Positions 5,627 through 8,761 of a stretch of 8,761 nt of DNA are shown piece by piece. A program made the translations under genes and the position numbers. The stretch's first letter is position 1. Each line of letters starts with the position of its first letter. The stretch is from Fibrobacter sp. GTDB taxonomy: Bacteria; Fibrobacterota; Fibrobacteria; Fibrobacterales; Fibrobacteraceae. The stretch covers positions 1 through 8,761 of the forward strand of contig JAAYXQ010000035.1 of the NCBI GenBank assembly GCA_012515825.1, in the 5' to 3' direction. The notes beneath the pieces were generated by a model that searched no databases, had not been told where the DNA came from, and saw only the letters and a list, made by a program, of their open reading frames with translations.

Positions 5627-6808
5627 ATGCGTTTGCTTGAAAAATTAAGAGCCTATCAAAAAGCAATTCCTGAAACGCCTTATCGTGAAGGTCTTTTGAT
5701 TCGTCTCTATTATTTTTGGTTTGAGCGTTTTACCTCTGCAGGGCGAGCTCTCATTTCTGCTGCTTGGATCGCTTTACTTTTATTTATGGTTCCAGGGGCA
5801 TATTTAGCTCGCTTTTTTTTAGTTCTTCTTTTTGCCCTTTTATTAACCTCTTTTATTATTCGAGAGAGAAAGCCAAAAGTAAAAATCATTTCTGTTTCTA
5901 TTTTACCCGTTCGAGAAAAAGAAACAGGCGTTCTTGTCGCTTCTATTCAAGCTTTGGACGATTATCCTTCCGTTTCTATAGATGCTTTTCGAGCATCACC
6001 TTCCTTAAAAAAAATGACTTGTGTCTCTCGTTTTTTTAAGACAAACGAAGTAGAATCAGTCGAATTAAAAATTAAAACGGCTCATCGCGGGTCTTATATT
6101 TTTAAAAATATTGCGGCTCTTGTGCCTGATCCTTTAGGCTTAATTCAAACGCCCGTATTTTATAATGGCTCTCTTGAATTTCTTGTTTATCCAAAGCGTC
6201 TTAAAATCAGTCAATTTTCTTTTTTGACAAAAGGGCATCCTGGGCGTGAATTTGCTTTATTATTGATGCCATCTCTTCAGCGAGGGGTAGACTTCTCGGG
6301 CGTTCGTCCTTATCGAGAAGGGGATTCTGTTCGTGATATCGATCATCGCGCTTATGCTCGTTATCTAAAGCCATTTACAAAAGAATTTAGTGTAGAAGAA
6401 GGGTCATCAGTCGTTTTTGTTTTAGATATTCGTTTTAGTTCTTTTTCGAAGAAAATTTTTATGGAAAAAGCTATTGCTCTTGCTGCTGCAATGGCGACCT
6501 GGTTTGAAGAACGACAAATATTAGGGCGTTTTTTTATTAATAACCAAGAAATTGACCTCACTCGCGGAGAAAAATTGGATTTAGTGATGGCAGCCCTCTC
6601 GCGCATCGAAACTCCTCGATTTAAATCATCTGAGCCTCCTGGAATATGGTCTCCAGAAGCTCTTCCGATGGGGCCTGTTTTTGCGATAACTCTTTCTCCG
6701 AATGCCTCGAACTTAATTCAAAAACAAATTGTCGTATCAGATGAAACTGGTGGCGATGATTCTCTTATGTATTTCGACCCCTCTAATGAAGAAGAGGTGT
6801 TTTTATGA
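5627..6808 (+). CDS. DUF58 domain membrane protein
   Basis: A 393-residue protein with two adjacent membrane helices near the N-terminus (about 41-57 and 60-78), followed by a soluble part. The DUF58 signature lies at 222-254 (DFSGVRPYREGDSVRDID, then RAYAR). A VWA-like strand follows, VVFVLDIRFSS (262-272). Two departures from the usual pattern are visible: the Trp normally following the RDID part is His (H240), and the metal-site motif DxSxS reads DIRFS, lacking its first Ser, so metal binding is doubtful. Proteins of this type are regularly encoded next to MoxR ATPases and are presumed partners. The gene starts 2 bp after the MoxR gene without an obvious ribosome site, and its stop overlaps the next start (ATGA), which implies translational coupling. 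Confidence 0.92.
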   Translation: MRLLEKLRAYQKAIPETPYREGLLIRLYYFWFERFTSAGRALISAAWIALLLFMVPGAYLARFFLVLLFALLLTSFIIRERKPKVKIISVSILPVREKETGVLVASIQALDDYPSVSIDAFRASPSLKKMTCVSRFFKTNEVESVELKIKTAHRGSYIFKNIAALVPDPLGLIQTPVFYNGSLEFLVYPKRLKISQFSFLTKGHPGREFALLLMPSLQRGVDFSGVRPYREGDSVRDIDHRAYARYLKPFTKEFSVEEGSSVVFVLDIRFSSFSKKIFMEKAIALAAAMATWFEERQILGRFFINNQEIDLTRGEKLDLVMAALSRIETPRFKSSEPPGIWSPEALPMGPVFAITLSPNASNLIQKQIVVSDETGGDDSLMYFDPSNEEEVFL

Positions 6809-8670
6809 ATCCATGGAGCATTTTTGCATTAATCAGTATCTGTATTTTATTTTTAGGCTACCAGTCGGGAGTTGTTTTTTTAGCTATAGCTGCTTTTTTA
6901 TTTGCCACGTGGATTTTTTCTCGACAAAGAAGTGGTCGTGTCGCTCAATTGCATAAAGGAATTCTTTATCTTGCTATTATCCCTTTTTCTTTTTGGTGGT
7001 TTTTATCTCCAAGTATCGAAGGGCAAATCTCACCATGGCTTTTCTTTATTCCCGCTTGGTTTTGTCTCTTTTTAGCTCTAATGCAATGGCGTAGTTTAGG
7101 TCGCGGCGGCGAGCTCGTCTTTGTTCGCTTTAATGCATTAGCGGCTTTTTTATTTTCTATTCGAAATCCAGACCGATATTCTGTAGTCATTGCGGTGTTA
7201 TTTATAGCAGTGTTTTTATGGCATATTCGTCCTCGTTTATCACTTGCTAAATGGCTTATTTCTTTAACTTCTGTTATTCTTATTTCATTTTTAACTCTCT
7301 TTATTTCTACGACAGTTAAGGCAAATCAAACTCAAAAAAGATCTGGAAACTGGGGAGAAGATTATTATTTGAGCCGTCATATTATGGGCTTTGATCCTGT
7401 GGCTTCTTTAGGCTCTTTCGAAAAAAACTATGACTCTAAATATGATGATCAAATCGTTCTTCGCTTATGGACTTCTACTCCTCCCATCTATTTCAAAGCG
7501 GTAGCTTATGAACGATTCTTTCAAGGATTATGGAAGGTTTCGAATCATTATGACGTCTTTTATCCAGAACGTTATGAAGTCGATTACGCTTTATTTGAAT
7601 TAGAATCTAAGACTGAAAATCCAGTAGAAAAAGTTTGGGTTCAGTCCGCTTTGAATACTTTTCATTATTTATTTGCTCCTTCAAATGCGACGGGAGTCTC
7701 TGTAAAGGCGGCTGATTCGGTGTATTATTATCGCGGAGGGGTTTGGCATTCTCCAGGAATAGAACGATCTGATTGGTATTATTTTAAGAACTCAGTTTCT
7801 TTAGATACCGCTTTTACAAGCTCCTTTTTAAGTATTGAAAAAAGAGATCTTGCCTTAGTGAGAAAAGCATCTTTAGAAATGGGGCTTGATACACTTTTAT
7901 CTGTCAGCGAAAAAGTAAAACGCATACGATCGTACTTTGCAACTCACTTTAGATATTCCCTTTATTTACCGATAAAGAAAAAAAATAATGCCTTACAAGT
8001 TTTTTGGGATACAAAATCGGGCTATTGTGAGTACTACGCGACTTTAGCAACATTACTTCTACGGGATCAAAAAATTCCTGCACGCTATGTCGTAGGATTT
8101 GCTTTTCCTGAATTTGCTGAAAATGGAAAGTATTCTTTTTTTAGAAGGCGACATTCTCATGCTTGGGTAGAGTATTTTGATTCTTCATGGAAGATTACAG
8201 ATCCGACTCCGATAGTTGCTCAAAGCGATGAAATTGAGGGCTATTGGACTCGGCTGCAAGAAAAAATAAAAGCACAAACGGCGTATGTGATGCATGTGAT
8301 TAAAGAAGGGGCATGGAGGCAAAAACTCGATACTTGGCAAGTCATTACCGAAAAATGGCTAACGAGTTTTGAATTTTATCTGGTTATAGCTCTACTTTTT
8401 GGTGTTTTCTTTTTTATTAAAAGAAGAAAAAGAAGACTGTATTCTTATCACTTCGATACTCGAGAAATGGAATGGCGTTCTACATTAAAAAAGGCCTTAG
8501 GTATTTTAGAAAAGATGGGCTATCGTATAGGCGAAGGTGAGACTATTGGTAATTTTATCATACGAGTGGAAACCTTAAACAAAGATAAAAATGCAAAAGT
8601 TTTTGAAAAACAAATTATAATCTTGAAAAAGTATCAAAAAGAGCGCTGGCGTCCTCTTTCGCTAGATTGA
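6805..8670 (+). CDS. Membrane-anchored transglutaminase-like protein with C-terminal DUF4129-like region
   Basis: A 621-residue membrane protein. About six hydrophobic helices fill residues 5-170. An extracytoplasmic part follows, with a transglutaminase-like (papain-fold) domain at about 360-475, and then a last helix (about 521-538) with a basic KRRKRR stop-transfer end. The catalytic triad is visible: C408 in SGYCEYYATL, H452 in HSHAWVEYF and D466 in ITDPTP. The family contains both peptidases and crosslinking enzymes, so the reaction is not known. The tail (about 545-615), with GYRIGEGETIGNFIIRVE, resembles the DUF4129 region often found at the end of such proteins. The start overlaps the DUF58 stop and has AGAGG (6793-6797) upstream. 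With the MoxR and DUF58 genes it forms a common trio. Confidence 0.93.
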   Translation: MNPWSIFALISICILFLGYQSGVVFLAIAAFLFATWIFSRQRSGRVAQLHKGILYLAIIPFSFWWFLSPSIEGQISPWLFFIPAWFCLFLALMQWRSLGRGGELVFVRFNALAAFLFSIRNPDRYSVVIAVLFIAVFLWHIRPRLSLAKWLISLTSVILISFLTLFISTTVKANQTQKRSGNWGEDYYLSRHIMGFDPVASLGSFEKNYDSKYDDQIVLRLWTSTPPIYFKAVAYERFFQGLWKVSNHYDVFYPERYEVDYALFELESKTENPVEKVWVQSALNTFHYLFAPSNATGVSVKAADSVYYYRGGVWHSPGIERSDWYYFKNSVSLDTAFTSSFLSIEKRDLALVRKASLEMGLDTLLSVSEKVKRIRSYFATHFRYSLYLPIKKKNNALQVFWDTKSGYCEYYATLATLLLRDQKIPARYVVGFAFPEFAENGKYSFFRRRHSHAWVEYFDSSWKITDPTPIVAQSDEIEGYWTRLQEKIKAQTAYVMHVIKEGAWRQKLDTWQVITEKWLTSFEFYLVIALLFGVFFFIKRRKRRLYSYHFDTREMEWRSTLKKALGILEKMGYRIGEGETIGNFIIRVETLNKDKNAKVFEKQIIILKKYQKERWRPLSLD

Positions 8671-8701
8671 CATTTATTTTTTAACGATTATCTTTTCACT
8701 T

Positions 8702-8761
8702 ATGATAAATAGTTTGACAAATATCTTAACGGCTGTTCCTTTATGGGAACTCGCCATCATA
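8702..8761 (+). CDS. Possible start of a next gene, cut by the window edge
   Basis: An ATG 31 bp after the transglutaminase stop opens a frame that runs 20 codons to the edge, reading MINSLTNILTAVPLWELAII. It is hydrophobic and could be the start of a membrane protein. There is no clear ribosome site, as for the MoxR and DUF58 genes, and no terminator in the gap, so it may belong to the same operon. The family cannot be named. A GGC/GCC and GTTCC/GGAAC hairpin (8731-8755) within it is the main reason for doubt. Confidence 0.45.
   Translation, partial: MINSLTNILTAVPLWELAII

Noticed and set aside
8731..8755. Terminator after the transglutaminase-like gene
   Set aside because: The GTTCC/GGAAC hairpin is not followed by a T-run on either strand, and it lies inside a plausible new reading frame.

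Overview
The window is AT-rich bacterial DNA with two divergent gene blocks. On the minus strand, read in its own direction, lies the complete Hsp70 chaperone set grpE-dnaK-dnaJ. On the plus strand lies a tightly packed cluster: a MoxR-family AAA+ ATPase, a DUF58 protein and a membrane-anchored transglutaminase-like protein. A further gene probably starts just before the right edge. DnaK is of the long Gram-negative type (642 residues). The lineage cannot be fixed from this window; the chaperone sequences look compatible with Bacteroidota or the PVC group, but that is an impression, not a computed placement.

Layout: 1-422 is non-coding and holds several inverted repeats, including a strong terminator for dnaJ and a terminator-like hairpin pointing the other way, so a plus-strand transcript probably ends here. 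dnaJ (423-1562) and dnaK (1683-3611) are separated by a bidirectional terminator-like hairpin. dnaK and grpE (3751-4374) are separated by 139 bp. The 341-bp divergent region 4375-4715 separates grpE from the MoxR gene. The plus-strand genes at 4716-5624, 5627-6808 and 6805-8670 are spaced by 2 bp and then overlap by 4 bp, so they are very likely one operon.

The most interesting signal is regulatory. Upstream of both grpE and dnaK there is a near-identical -24/-12 element (GGCACGCNTTTTGC, 13 of 14 bases shared, with exact GG-N10-GC spacing) of the type recognised by sigma-54 RNA polymerase. About 60-70 bp upstream of each lies a matching palindrome, TTTCA-N3-TGAAA, in the position expected for a sigma-54 activator (enhancer-binding protein). 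I saw no CIRCE operator and no convincing sigma-32 promoter. The inference is that this Hsp70 system is switched on by a sigma-54 activator encoded elsewhere, with separate but co-regulated promoters for grpE and dnaK. That is unlike the usual HrcA/CIRCE or sigma-32 control.

Function: DnaK binds and releases unfolded proteins in an ATP cycle stimulated by DnaJ and reset by GrpE. The MoxR ATPase, DUF58 protein and transglutaminase-like protein form a widespread trio thought to act together at the membrane; its substrate is not evident here.
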